Shown: piece after piece, positions 27,917 through 37,138 of the stretch | How the letters are laid out: each line of letters starts with the position of its first letter | Position numbering within the stretch: position 1 is the first letter of the stretch | Origin: Alistipes sp. | GTDB lineage: Bacteria > Bacteroidota > Bacteroidia > Bacteroidales > Rikenellaceae | Length of the DNA: 64,000 nucleotides | Assembly: GCA_017555905.1 (NCBI GenBank) | Contig: JAFZFP010000025.1 | Span: forward strand, 1-64,000 | Direction of reading: 5' to 3' | The notes under the pieces: model-generated | Seen by the model: the letters and a program-made list of their open reading frames with translations, nothing else | Told to the model about the DNA's origin: nothing | The model's database searches: none | Program-made: the position numbers and the translations under genes

Positions 27917-29131
27917 ATGCCAAAACGAGTATTGATAGTAGCACAGAATTTCTACCCAGAGTTCTTCAAGAGCAACGACATAGCCTCGGAGTTAGTCGAA
28001 AGAGGTTATTTCGTCGATGTGCTGACGGGAATACCAAACTATCCCGAGGGAAAATTTTATGACGGGTACGGAATTTTTAGTCGTCGCACTGGGGAGTATA
28101 AGGGGGCAAAGGTCTATCGAGCCTTCCAAATTCCTCGTGGCAAGCGACCTGGGGCTGTGCGACTATCATTGAACTATCTATCGTGGGCCTTTTGTTCCAC
28201 ATTTTGGATATTGTTCTACTTCGTTTTCAAACATCGCTACGACACAATCATCGTACATCAAACCTCACCCATCACCCAGGCGTGGCCAGCCCTACTCCTT
28301 GGGGCGATACGTCGCACACCTATCTACACATGGGTACTCGACATCTGGCCCGACTCCGTGACAGGTTTCTTGCGTAAGCCAAGCAGAGTTATCGAGACTC
28401 CGCTCAGGTGGTTTACCAATGTGGTATATCGTCGCTCGAAACGCATACTCATTAGTTCGCCAGGATTTAGAGCATTGGTCAATCGTGACGGCGACTATGA
28501 CGACAAGATTGTCGATTTCCCGAATTGGTGCGACGACATACTCGCAATGCCGACAAAGGAGATACCCACTCTTGCGAAGGGTTTTAGGGTGATGATGGCT
28601 GGCAATATGTCCGATGCTACGGGCCTTGAGGATGTTGTGGAGGTTATGAAACGTACTGCCCACAACCCCAATATTATATGGATATTTGTTGGCGGAGGTA
28701 ACAGAGTGGAGTGGCTCAAGCAGAGGGTCAAAGAGGAGAATTTGGAGAGGTGTTGCGCCATTGTCGGCCGCTACCCCTTCGACTATATGGCATCCTTCTA
28801 TCGTGAGGCAGATGTAATGTTTATCTCCTTGAAGCAGACCAATCTTCCACACCTCGAAGCGACAATCCCTGCCCGCCTGCAATCCTATATGTCGGCAGGT
28901 AAGCCAATCGTTGGTATGATTGGTAGTGGCGTATCGCAATTCGTCAAGACTATAAATTGTGGCATCTGTGTACCAAGTGGCGATATCGAGGGTTGTGCAT
29001 CAACAATCTTAGGTTTGGCCGAACACCCTGCCAGCCTTGAACGCTGGGGCATCAATGCTCGAAACTACTACATCAACCATTTCACCAAGAGTCAATCTAT
29101 CTCCAATCTCGAAGAGATAATTGCAGACTAA
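27917..29131 (+). CDS. glycosyltransferase family 4, WbuB-like (putative L-FucNAc transferase)
   Basis: GT-B transferase of 404 residues. Its N-terminus MPKRVLIVAQNFYPEFFKSND and the internal PNYPEGKFYDGYG and IYTWVLDIWPDSVTG are hallmark WbuB-type motifs. The donor domain has AGNMSDATGLEDVVE and EATIPARLQSYMSAGKPIVG. WbuB-type enzymes often transfer FucNAc, and its gene starts one base after capG, so transfer of UDP-L-FucNAc is a reasonable inference. The central segment is rather hydrophobic (SWAFCSTFWILFYFVF), suggesting association with the inner membrane face. The acceptor is unknown. Confidence 0.86.
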   Translation: MPKRVLIVAQNFYPEFFKSNDIASELVERGYFVDVLTGIPNYPEGKFYDGYGIFSRRTGEYKGAKVYRAFQIPRGKRPGAVRLSLNYLSWAFCSTFWILFYFVFKHRYDTIIVHQTSPITQAWPALLLGAIRRTPIYTWVLDIWPDSVTGFLRKPSRVIETPLRWFTNVVYRRSKRILISSPGFRALVNRDGDYDDKIVDFPNWCDDILAMPTKEIPTLAKGFRVMMAGNMSDATGLEDVVEVMKRTAHNPNIIWIFVGGGNRVEWLKQRVKEENLERCCAIVGRYPFDYMASFYREADVMFISLKQTNLPHLEATIPARLQSYMSAGKPIVGMIGSGVSQFVKTINCGICVPSGDIEGCASTILGLAEHPASLERWGINARNYYINHFTKSQSISNLEEIIAD

Positions 29132-29143
29132 CGAACTACTATA

Positions 29144-30250
29144 ATGGATAAGTGCAAAACCATCACTCTCGAACTTTTGCGCATAGCCCTCTCGGACTCA
29201 CCAATCGAGGAGTCATCACAACTATTTGAGGGATGCAACTGGGAGAAGATAGTCCACTACTCGGCACAACAGGGCATCACTGCCTTGGTGTGGGATGGTC
29301 TAAATAGAGTTATTCAAGAGGGTAAACTTTCTATAGAGAACCTCCCCGATAGAGCCACTAAACTACAGTGGGCCTTGGCCGTTGAGAGGCTTGAAAAGCG
29401 ATATGCAAAGCAGGCTTCGGTAATTGAACGACTTGCATCTATACTTGATGTAAACGACATAAAGACAATGATTCTAAAGGGTTACGGACTTAGCCTATGC
29501 TATCCAAAACCCTCACATCGTTCGTGTAGCGATATAGATATTTGGCTATATGGTAAGCAAAAAGATGGTGATGACCTACTACATAAAAGCCTTGGCATTA
29601 CGATTGACCAGGGTAAGCACCACCACACGGTGTTCTATGTCGATGGTGTGATGGTGGAGAACCATTTCGACTTTCTCAACCTCCACGCCCACCGTTCAAG
29701 CCGAGAGATAGAGGGAGAGTTACTAAAGCGTGCCGAGGAGCATAGCGACGAAATAGGTATCGGCAATAGTGTGGTCTATATGCCACCCGTAAACCTACAC
29801 GCACTCTTCCTGCTACGCCACTCTGCATCGCACTTCGCAGCCGAGAAGATTGTTCTTCGCCATCTTACCGATTGGGCTATGTTCCTAAAACATAACGCCT
29901 CAAATATCGACTGGGTGTGGCTCTACGATGTTTGCCGAACGCAGAATATGGATAGGTTCTTGGATGCGTTGAATGGGTATGCTGTAGACTATTTCGATAT
30001 AGACAAGAGTAAGTTACCTAATTTCACTCGACGCACCAACCTTGAAGAGCGAATACTCAACGACATCCTACAACCCGAATTTAGCGAGCGTAAGCCCGAC
30101 AAAGGATTGATTCGCATCATCCTCTTCAAATGCCGTCGCTGGTGGGCAAATCGCTGGAAGCACCATCTTGTCTATCGAGAGGGGCTTCTGCACAGTTTTG
30201 TCACACAGGCCTGGAGCCACATACTAAAACCCAAAGCAATAAAGAGTTAG
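29144..30250 (+). CDS. nucleotidyltransferase family protein (NTP_transf_5-like)
   Basis: Protein of 368 residues. The segment MILKGYGLSLCYPKPSHRSCSDIDIWLYGK (split here over the GYG and SDIDIW motifs) has the DxD metal site and lysine of the uncharacterised nucleotidyltransferase family PF14907. The C-terminal half is helical with basic patches (RRWWANRWKHHLVYREG). No sugar-nucleotide signature is visible. Relatives occur in Bacteroidetes next to PqqD, HPr-kinase-like and S26 genes. Here it lies inside the polysaccharide operon instead, 13 bases after the WbuB-like gene. It could modify a sugar or a protein, and I do not assign a reaction. A 61-base gap separates it from rfbA. Confidence 0.75.
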   Translation: MDKCKTITLELLRIALSDSPIEESSQLFEGCNWEKIVHYSAQQGITALVWDGLNRVIQEGKLSIENLPDRATKLQWALAVERLEKRYAKQASVIERLASILDVNDIKTMILKGYGLSLCYPKPSHRSCSDIDIWLYGKQKDGDDLLHKSLGITIDQGKHHHTVFYVDGVMVENHFDFLNLHAHRSSREIEGELLKRAEEHSDEIGIGNSVVYMPPVNLHALFLLRHSASHFAAEKIVLRHLTDWAMFLKHNASNIDWVWLYDVCRTQNMDRFLDALNGYAVDYFDIDKSKLPNFTRRTNLEERILNDILQPEFSERKPDKGLIRIILFKCRRWWANRWKHHLVYREGLLHSFVTQAWSHILKPKAIKS

Positions 30251-30311
30251 TTTTCCTCAATGAAGGAGAAATTAAATATAAACTACAGCGTTAGACCTAA
30301 AAACAACTACT

Positions 30312-31217
30312 ATGAAAGGAATCGTTTTAGCCGGAGGAACAGGCACACGCCTATACCCCATCACCAAGGGTATCTCCAAGCAGTTGATGCCGATATACGA
30401 TAAACCAATGGTTTACTACCCTATTTCGGTATTGATGTTGGCTGGCATACGTGAGATTCTCATTATATCTACTCCTCACGATCTACCTGGCTTCAAGCGC
30501 TTGTTGGGCGATGGTAGCGACTATGGCGTTCGCTTCGAGTATGCCGAGCAACCATCTCCAGATGGTTTGGCACAGGCCTTTACCATTGGTGAGGAGTTTA
30601 TCGGCAACGATAGCGTTTGCCTAGTCCTTGGCGACAATATCTTCCACGGAGCGGGCTTTACCTCTATGCTCAAAGAGGCTGTACGTGTTGCCGACGAGGA
30701 GGCTAAGGCAACAATTTTTGGTTACTGGGTGAGCGAGCCTCAGCGCTATGGAGTTGCAGAATTCGATGGCGAGGGCAGATGTATCTCCATTGAGGAGAAG
30801 CCCAAAGATCCCAAGTCAAACTACGCAGTTGTAGGTCTATACTTCTACCCAAATCGTGTGGTGGATATCGCAAAGAATATCACCCCTTCGGCTCGTGGCG
30901 AGTATGAGATTACGACAGTAAACCAGCGATTCTTGGAGGCTGAAGAACTCAAGGTGCAGACCCTGGGCCGTGGTTTTGCGTGGCTCGACACTGGCACCCA
31001 CGACTCACTCTCCGAGGCCTCTACATATATCGAGGTATTGGAGAAGCGCCAGGGTTTAAAGGTGGCTTGTTTGGAGGGTATCGCCTATCGTCAGGGCTGG
31101 ATTACGGAGGAGCGTATGCGAGAACTCGCACAGCCTATGCTCAATAATCAGTATGGTCAATACCTACTAAAGGTAATCGACGAACTCAAGGAGAAGCATA
31201 AACCCGACTTAGAGTAG
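30312..31217 (+). CDS. rfbA: glucose-1-phosphate thymidylyltransferase
   Basis: First step of dTDP-L-rhamnose synthesis: glucose 1-phosphate and dTTP give dTDP-glucose. It has 301 residues. The start [24 protein letters not shown] holds the nucleotide-binding signature and the catalytic lysine in [11 protein letters not shown]. The family blocks [35 protein letters not shown] and [15 protein letters not shown] are also present. It is the first of four consecutive rml genes with 1-base gaps or overlaps. Magnesium-binding aspartate is in LGDN. All four steps of the pathway are present and look intact. Confidence 0.96.
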   Translation: MKGIVLAGGTGTRLYPITKGISKQLMPIYDKPMVYYPISVLMLAGIREILIISTPHDLPGFKRLLGDGSDYGVRFEYAEQPSPDGLAQAFTIGEEFIGNDSVCLVLGDNIFHGAGFTSMLKEAVRVADEEAKATIFGYWVSEPQRYGVAEFDGEGRCISIEEKPKDPKSNYAVVGLYFYPNRVVDIAKNITPSARGEYEITTVNQRFLEAEELKVQTLGRGFAWLDTGTHDSLSEASTYIEVLEKRQGLKVACLEGIAYRQGWITEERMRELAQPMLNNQYGQYLLKVIDELKEKHKPDLE

Positions 31218-31218
31218 T

Positions 31219-31788
31219 ATGAAGATAACCAAAACATTAATTGAAGGGGTATTAATCGTTGAGCCAAAGGTATTTAGCGACGAGCGCGGATACTTCTACG
31301 AGAGTTTCAACGCTGAGCAATTCCAGAGGGAAACGGGGATAACAACCACCTTCGTACAAGATAATCAGAGTCTTTCTCGCTATGGTGTTTTGAGGGGTCT
31401 CCACTTCCAGCGACCACCATTTGCGCAGTCAAAACTTGTGCGCGTGGTCCAGGGTAGTGTCATCGACGTTGCTGTAGATATAAGGGTTGGATCACCCACA
31501 TTCGGCAAATATGTCGCTGTGGAACTCAGCGAGGATAACCATCGCCAACTATTTATTCCGAGGGGCTTTGCTCACGGCTTCATCACCACAAGCCAGAGTG
31601 CAATCTTCCAGTACAAGTGCGACAACTACTACAACCCCGAAGCAGAAGGCGCCATTGCGTGGAACGACCCAACACTAAATATTGATTGGGTATTGCCACA
31701 CCAAGATATATCTCTGTCGGCCAAAGATATGGAGCATCCTCAGTTAAACGAGGCCAAGCTCTTCGACTACAATACTCCTCTTTATTAA
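31219..31788 (+). CDS. rfbC: dTDP-4-dehydrorhamnose 3,5-epimerase
   Basis: Third step of dTDP-L-rhamnose synthesis, double epimerisation at C3 and C5. It is a cupin of 189 residues. Family signatures are VFSDERGYFYESFN, FVQDNQSLSRYGVLRGLHFQRPP (His catalytic base in GLHFQ), KLVRVVQGSVIDVAVDIR and FIPRGFAHGF. The next gene, rfbD, starts inside its stop codon (TAATG). The length is standard. It is clearly distinct from the other cupin gene at 25 kb, which lacks the LRGLHFQ signature. Confidence 0.96.
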   Translation: MKITKTLIEGVLIVEPKVFSDERGYFYESFNAEQFQRETGITTTFVQDNQSLSRYGVLRGLHFQRPPFAQSKLVRVVQGSVIDVAVDIRVGSPTFGKYVAVELSEDNHRQLFIPRGFAHGFITTSQSAIFQYKCDNYYNPEAEGAIAWNDPTLNIDWVLPHQDISLSAKDMEHPQLNEAKLFDYNTPLY

Positions 31789-32675
31789 TGAAGAATATAC
31801 TTATCACGGGGGCCAATGGTCAGCTTGGCAACGAAATGCGCATTGTCGCAAAGCATAGCGACCTCAATTTCATCTTCTCCGACATTACACCTATTGAGGG
31901 AGGTTACTACCTCGATATATGTAATAGAGAGGCTGTTAGGGCATTTATACACGCAAACGAGATAGATGCTATAATCAACTGCGCGGCCTACACCAATGTA
32001 GATAAAGCGGAGTCGGAAGATAAGGCTTGCTATGCTCTCAATGTCTCAGCGCCCGAAAATCTCGCTATAGTGATGCAGGAGCGAGGAGGCCTTCTCATAC
32101 ACATATCAACAGACTACGTTTTTGGGGGTAATGAGGCTCATAGGCCACTAACCGAGGAGGATAAGTGTACCCCTGAGTCGGTATATGGCAAAACCAAACT
32201 CCTTGGCGAAAGGGCGATAGAGTCGCTCGATGGCAACTACGTTATTATTCGCACATCGTGGCTTTACTCTGAGTATGGCAAGAATTTCTGCAAAACTATG
32301 ATTGCTCTGACCGAGAGCAAACCCGAGATAAAGGTTGTAAACGACCAAATAGGCACTCCAACCTATGCCCTCGACTTAGCCAAGGCAATAATCGAAGTTT
32401 TAACCAACTATGACCCCTCTAAGCGTGGCATCTACCACTTCTCAAACGAGGGTGCTTGTACGTGGTATGACTTCGCCTTGAAGATTGCCGAGTTCAACTT
32501 CAGCCAAGGGTGCGAGATAAAACCCTGCACGAGCCAGGAGTATCCAAGCCCTGTGCGTCGCCCCCACTATTCGGTTTTAGACAAAGGAAAAATTCGCAGA
32601 GTATTCAACGTAGCAACTCCCCACTGGGAGGAGTCGCTCAAAGTCTGCATCAACAATATTAAAGCAAACAAATAA
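31788..32675 (+). CDS. rfbD: dTDP-4-dehydrorhamnose reductase
   Basis: Last step of dTDP-L-rhamnose synthesis, NAD(P)H reduction of the 4-keto group. It has 295 residues from MKNILITGANGQLGNEMR (Rossmann motif). The block INCAAYTNVDKAESE is present, ISTDYVF gives the catalytic serine/threonine, and VYGKTKLLGE holds the YxxxK pair. RTSWLYSEYGKNF and the C-terminal RRPHYSVLDKGKIR are also typical RmlD. An in-frame start at 31686 lies within rfbC and is rejected because the Rossmann motif should be at the N-terminus. The TAATG overlap with rfbC supports translational coupling. Confidence 0.95.
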   Translation: MKNILITGANGQLGNEMRIVAKHSDLNFIFSDITPIEGGYYLDICNREAVRAFIHANEIDAIINCAAYTNVDKAESEDKACYALNVSAPENLAIVMQERGGLLIHISTDYVFGGNEAHRPLTEEDKCTPESVYGKTKLLGERAIESLDGNYVIIRTSWLYSEYGKNFCKTMIALTESKPEIKVVNDQIGTPTYALDLAKAIIEVLTNYDPSKRGIYHFSNEGACTWYDFALKIAEFNFSQGCEIKPCTSQEYPSPVRRPHYSVLDKGKIRRVFNVATPHWEESLKVCINNIKANK

Positions 32676-32676
32676 T

Positions 32677-33747
32677 ATGTCACAACGCAACATCATCATT
32701 ACTGGAGGAGCAGGATTTATCGGTTCGCACGTTGTTAGACTATTTGTAAACAACTATCCGCAATATAACATTATCAATGTGGATAAACTCACGTATGCTG
32801 GTAATCTTGCAAGCCTAAAGGACATAGAAGATAGGCCCAATTACAAATTTAAGCGATTGGACATCTGCGATTTTGAGGCAATACATCAACTATTCCAAGA
32901 GGAGAATGTCGATGGTGTTATTCATCTGGCAGCCGAGAGCCACGTTGATAGGTCGATAAAAGATCCTTTCACATTCGCCAAGACCAACGTAATGGGAACA
33001 CTCTCCTTACTTCAGGCGGCGAAACTCTACTGGGAGTCTCGTCCCGAGGGTTATGAGGGCAAACTCTTCTACCACATATCTACCGACGAGGTATATGGTG
33101 CTTTAGGCTTCGACGATACTCTATTTACCGAAGAGACTAAGTACGACCCACACAGTCCATACTCTGCAAGCAAGGCCTCATCAGACCACTTTGTTCGTGC
33201 CTACCACGACACATACGGTATGCCTACAATCGTCACAAACTGTTCGAACAACTACGGCCCATACCAATTCCCCGAGAAGTTGATACCTCTATTTATCAAC
33301 AACATACGAAATGGCAAGCCACTACCCGTATATGGTAATGGTGAGAATATTCGCGATTGGCTCTATGTCGAGGATCACGCTCGCGCCATAGAGACCATCT
33401 TCCATAGGGGCGAGTCAGCCCAGACATACAATATCGGTGGTTGCAACGAGTGGCGAAATATCGACTTGATAAGGGTTATTATTGCCACTGTGGATAGACA
33501 ATTGGGCAACCCCGAGGGTCACTCATTGGGCCTTATAACATACGTCACCGACCGCCCTGGCCACGACGCCCGCTACGCCATCGATGCCTCGAAACTACGA
33601 CGAGAACTCGGATGGCAGCCATCGCTACAATTCGAGGAGGGCATCGAGCGTACTGTACGTTGGTACTTGGAAAACGAGGAGTGGATAGAGAACATAACGT
33701 CGAAGGAGTACACAAAATACTACGACGAGATGTACGGAAATAGATAG
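32677..33747 (+). CDS. rfbB: dTDP-glucose 4,6-dehydratase
   Basis: Second step of dTDP-L-rhamnose synthesis: dTDP-glucose to dTDP-4-keto-6-deoxyglucose, with tightly bound NAD. It is an extended SDR of 356 residues. It has IITGGAGFIGSHVVRLF, HLAAESHVDRSI, ISTDEVYGALG (Thr/Asp/Glu active site), PYSASKASSDHFVRAY (Tyr/Lys) and NCSNNYGPYQFPEKLIPLFI. It is the last gene of the operon, and a perfect-stem terminator follows 25 bases after the stop. The order A-C-D-B is one of the common Bacteroidetes arrangements. Its 4-keto product could also feed the separate cupin gene if that is a ketoisomerase. Confidence 0.96.
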   Translation: MSQRNIIITGGAGFIGSHVVRLFVNNYPQYNIINVDKLTYAGNLASLKDIEDRPNYKFKRLDICDFEAIHQLFQEENVDGVIHLAAESHVDRSIKDPFTFAKTNVMGTLSLLQAAKLYWESRPEGYEGKLFYHISTDEVYGALGFDDTLFTEETKYDPHSPYSASKASSDHFVRAYHDTYGMPTIVTNCSNNYGPYQFPEKLIPLFINNIRNGKPLPVYGNGENIRDWLYVEDHARAIETIFHRGESAQTYNIGGCNEWRNIDLIRVIIATVDRQLGNPEGHSLGLITYVTDRPGHDARYAIDASKLRRELGWQPSLQFEEGIERTVRWYLENEEWIENITSKEYTKYYDEMYGNR

Positions 33748-33772
33748 ATACTCACTAACATAGCACATAGAG

Positions 33773-33806
33773 AAATACCCTTAGGCTTAACTCCTAAGGG
33801 TATTTT
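33773..33806. terminator. strong terminator ending the polysaccharide operon
   Basis: A perfect 13-base-pair stem (AAATACCCTTAGG at 33773-33785 with CCTAAGGGTATTT at 33793-33805), a 7-base loop and T-rich flanks in both directions. It can therefore serve both converging transcripts. The stop codon of the minus-strand permease gene (33787-33789) lies inside the loop. Confidence 0.93.
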
Positions 33807-34944
33807 TATTTGCACTTCTGGCTTCAGTAACTATGGCAATTATGAGATATATAGTGGCAAGAACCGCGATAGTATATAGGTCCGCTCTAACATCATAGAG
33901 CGAGACTCCTGCTGTACCAATATCTACGAAGGCATTAACTGCACTACTGCTCGGAAATAGTCGGCCCAAAAGATAGAGCCACTCTGGAAAGGCCTCCTTG
34001 GGATAGGAGACTCCCGCAAGCAAAAGAATTGGGACAGAACTCCACAAGAGGAGCATAAGTGGCGATTCGCGATGTTTGAAGAGATGTGACAATGACAACG
34101 AGAGTGACGTAACAGATACCATATATATAAACATAAGTATCGCAACATCTATGGTTCGGCCATTGTACGGAAAGCCAAACAGAGTCCATACGACACCTAA
34201 TACAATGGTTAAGTTAATTCCATATATTACAACATATACCAATATCTTAGCAACTACACTCTTAATGGCATCGCAATAGGAGTTTATCTGCAAAATATCA
34301 CGTTTCGTTCGTCGTCGAACGCCTAACATAGCCAGACCAATAATTAGTGTCTGCTGGATGATAACCACTACGATCGAGGGCATAACGAAAGAGCCATAAC
34401 CCTGTGGTGTGTTATAAAGTATATGCTTATCAAGCGAGACAGGCTGAACGACACCCATAATATCTTCGCCACCGACACCACTCGCAATGAGACGAGAGGC
34501 TTCAATTACCGTACCCTCTACAAGCACATCTGCCGTCGTCTGGGTCAGTACCTCCTTATAAATCAGCAGATGGCTACCATCAAGGATTACTGCTACATCG
34601 GCCTGTTCTCCCATAAGAAGAGTTCGCTCGAAGCCACGAGGTATTACCACAATACCAAACACCTTGCCTCGGTAGAATAGTTCCTTAGCCTCCTCGACAG
34701 ATGTAGGCTCATAAGCTACAAAGGTGTCGGGACCAGACCTAAGACCATCGACAAGAGTTCTACTCATAGAACTATGGTCCTCATCAACGACGGCTATAGA
34801 AACCTCACGCACAACCTCCTTGCCGTATGCCACAGAGTAGATAATTGTATATATCAGCATAGCGAAGACTACCAACAAAAGCACTCCGCCATCTCCCAAA
34901 ATCAGCCTTACTTCATTCTCTATTACACGCCTCATACGACACAT
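33787..34944 (-). CDS. ABC-2 type transporter permease
   Basis: Inner-membrane permease of 385 residues of the ABC-2/DrrB/YhhJ type. A first membrane segment (LILGDGGVLLLVVFAMLIYTIIYSV; see positions 14-38) is followed by a large extracytoplasmic domain (about 40-190) and then five membrane segments. It retains the GVSYPKEAFPEWLYLLGRLFPSS signature found before the last segment in this family. It is the last gene of a four-gene minus-strand efflux operon and follows the second permease by 6 bases. The gene's stop lies in the loop of the shared terminator. An ATPase partner is not encoded nearby. The substrate is unknown; drugs or envelope compounds are typical. Confidence 0.86.
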   Translation of the reverse strand: MCRMRRVIENEVRLILGDGGVLLLVVFAMLIYTIIYSVAYGKEVVREVSIAVVDEDHSSMSRTLVDGLRSGPDTFVAYEPTSVEEAKELFYRGKVFGIVVIPRGFERTLLMGEQADVAVILDGSHLLIYKEVLTQTTADVLVEGTVIEASRLIASGVGGEDIMGVVQPVSLDKHILYNTPQGYGSFVMPSIVVVIIQQTLIIGLAMLGVRRRTKRDILQINSYCDAIKSVVAKILVYVVIYGINLTIVLGVVWTLFGFPYNGRTIDVAILMFIYMVSVTSLSLSLSHLFKHRESPLMLLLWSSVPILLLAGVSYPKEAFPEWLYLLGRLFPSSSAVNAFVDIGTAGVSLYDVRADLYTIAVLATIYLIIAIVTEARSANKNTLRS

Positions 34945-34950
34945 CTTGAA

Positions 34951-36123
34951 TTACTCCTTACCCCAATACTGCTCCTCACGCACTACCCTTCCGAATTGTC
35001 GCCAAAGTACCAAAGGGAGCAACACAAAGAGGGTAAGAAACACAAAATCCTTAACGTTATAAAATTCTGGAGCGCCCACAACTGCCTGAGAGATAAGTAT
35101 CTTGCTAAAATAGGTAAGTGGAAAGAGTTTAGATAGCCACTGCGCTACGCCATACATAGCCATCACGGGAAAGGTGATACCCGAGAAGGTAAATGCCATA
35201 ACAGCATAACCTCCACCAAGCGACAATGCTAATCGCAGGTTTGAAGTTGCAGTAACAATAAACAAGGCTATAGACTGATAGGCTAATACCAGCAGAAATC
35301 CTCCCAAGGAGAGCATCACATAACTTCCCGAACACTCCATACCCATCACGAAAAAGAGAATAAAATATATAAGTTGAGTGTAGAGCGTAAAGGTAATCGT
35401 GAGTGGTAATAGTTTACTCACCACAGCGGACATCGATGAGTCTCCTGCAACTTCAAGCCACTCCTTTGCCGTAGCGTACCGCAATTCCCTACCTATGGCA
35501 TAGGTGGCAGTGACGACAATAAATATCACAAGTCCCATAAACATAAAAATTGGGGCGAGGTAGTAGCCATAATTCAGATAGGGATTACCAACTATATTGG
35601 TATGGACATTTATGGGCATCACATCCACCATCGACTCCTCATACCCCACACCTAAACTTTGTAATTTAGAGAGTGCAATGCCCGAAGAGAAGGTCTCCAC
35701 CACAGTTTGTAAATCTCTCTCCACCACGCCACTTGCCGACAGATTTACTCCCGACACGTAGCACTCCACCTCGGTTGGAACACCTCCATATATACTCCTC
35801 TCAAATCCCTTGTCTATATAGATTATTGCCGAGGCTTTGTCTTCCAACATTAGCCGTTCGGCATCGTCGATAGATTGTGTCTCGTAAGCGATATAAATGC
35901 CAGGGGTAGCCTCAATCATATCTACCAACTCTTGCGACATTGGGGTTTTATCTCTATCGACCATCGCCACAGGTAGGTTATCAATAGCACCTCCATAAAA
36001 CATTATGGTAAAGAAGAGTAGCATCACCAACGGAAGTACAAATACCACACTGCAATAGAGCCTATTGTGTAGTATCTCTCGCACCTCACGCTTTGCCACA
36101 GACCACAACCCAACATTCTGCAT
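34951..36123 (-). CDS. ABC-2 type transporter permease
   Basis: Second ABC-2 permease of the efflux operon, 390 residues. Topology matches the other copy: one N-terminal membrane segment (VFVLPLVMLLFFTIMFYGG), a periplasmic domain with MVDRDKTPMSQELVDMIE and SAIIYIDKGFERSIY, then five membrane segments and the FSGITFPVMAMYGVAQWLS region. The two permeases are paralogues and probably form a heterodimer. The ATG at 36123 is chosen: it lies 5 bases after the HlyD stop, whereas the longer frame from 36150 overlaps HlyD by 23 bases. The ATPase that should power it is not in this operon. Confidence 0.85.
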   Translation of the reverse strand: MQNVGLWSVAKREVREILHNRLYCSVVFVLPLVMLLFFTIMFYGGAIDNLPVAMVDRDKTPMSQELVDMIEATPGIYIAYETQSIDDAERLMLEDKASAIIYIDKGFERSIYGGVPTEVECYVSGVNLSASGVVERDLQTVVETFSSGIALSKLQSLGVGYEESMVDVMPINVHTNIVGNPYLNYGYYLAPIFMFMGLVIFIVVTATYAIGRELRYATAKEWLEVAGDSSMSAVVSKLLPLTITFTLYTQLIYFILFFVMGMECSGSYVMLSLGGFLLVLAYQSIALFIVTATSNLRLALSLGGGYAVMAFTFSGITFPVMAMYGVAQWLSKLFPLTYFSKILISQAVVGAPEFYNVKDFVFLTLFVLLPLVLWRQFGRVVREEQYWGKE

Positions 36124-36127
36124 AACA

Positions 36128-37117
36128 TCACAACGTAGAGTGCTTAACAATCACGCTCATTCCTGGCAGAAGGCTAACCCTTTGGCCATACTGGCGTGCC
36201 TTAACTTCAAAGGTTCTTATATCGAATCCTCCTCGCGCACGGGTAGCACTCCACGTCGCAAAATCGGCTTCGGAGGCTATATAGAATACCTCGAACTGAG
36301 CATAACTATCAAGAGCAGGAATATAGCCATTAAACCTCGACCCCACTTCCACTCCCTTGAGATGACTCTCCTTGATATTAAACGTAACCCACATATTGCT
36401 TAGGTCGAGGATGGTTACTACGGGATAGCCACTACCAACAAGTTCGCCTGGTTCGGAGACGATATCCGAGACTCGGCCAGATATAGGTGCATAAACACGA
36501 GCATCTCGCAGATAGGAGTTTACCTCATCTACGGCTCCTTGTGCCTCTCGCACTTTAGCCACCACAGCCTCTCGTTGCTCCTTTGTAGCGCCCTCGATAG
36601 CCATATCGTACTCCGCCTTGGCAGCATTTACAGTCGCCTGCATAGCATTATAGTTGGCCAACGCCTCATCGTATTGCTGACGTGGCACAACACCCTTGTC
36701 GTATAGATTCTTAACCCTCAAATAACTCTTCTCGGCAAGTTCCTTGCCAGCCTCAGCCTTCTGCCACATACTCTTCAGAGCGACAATCTGTTCTCGTCTG
36801 GCACCCATATCAACCTCCCTATTTATAGCCTCGGCAGCCGACTCTAAGGCAGAGACCTGCTCCAACTTAGCATCAAGTTCGGGGGTAGATATCGTATATA
36901 ACAACTCTCCGTAATTGACCCAGTCGCCCTCACGAACAAGCATAGAGTCGATGCGACCAGCCAATTTCGACGACGCACGATAGGTGCGACACTCGACAAC
37001 ACCCTGAATAACAACCTCGTTCGACTCTCGGTTATAGCGCCAAAGGATTGCTACCACAATAAAGATAACGACTATCGAAATTAACGCTATCGTCGTATTC
37101 CTACACTTCTTTTCCAT
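36128..37117 (-). CDS. HlyD-family periplasmic adaptor (membrane fusion protein)
   Basis: Adaptor linking the inner-membrane permeases to the outer-membrane channel. It has 329 residues with an N-terminal anchor (TTIALISIVVIFIVVAILW, about 8-26). A biotinyl-lipoyl half follows (GRIDSMLVREGDWVNYGELLYTI), then a coiled-coil hairpin at about 75-190 and the returning lipoyl/beta-barrel part with YAPISGRVSDIVSEPGELVGSGYPV. It is most like YbhG/YhiI adaptors that work with two-permease ABC systems. It lies between the TolC gene (21 bases) and the permeases (4 bases), so a tripartite pump is encoded apart from its ATPase. Confidence 0.9.
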   Translation of the reverse strand: MEKKCRNTTIALISIVVIFIVVAILWRYNRESNEVVIQGVVECRTYRASSKLAGRIDSMLVREGDWVNYGELLYTISTPELDAKLEQVSALESAAEAINREVDMGARREQIVALKSMWQKAEAGKELAEKSYLRVKNLYDKGVVPRQQYDEALANYNAMQATVNAAKAEYDMAIEGATKEQREAVVAKVREAQGAVDEVNSYLRDARVYAPISGRVSDIVSEPGELVGSGYPVVTILDLSNMWVTFNIKESHLKGVEVGSRFNGYIPALDSYAQFEVFYIASEADFATWSATRARGGFDIRTFEVKARQYGQRVSLLPGMSVIVKHSTL

Positions 37118-37138
37118 ATACTCCTATAAAAGATTTAT

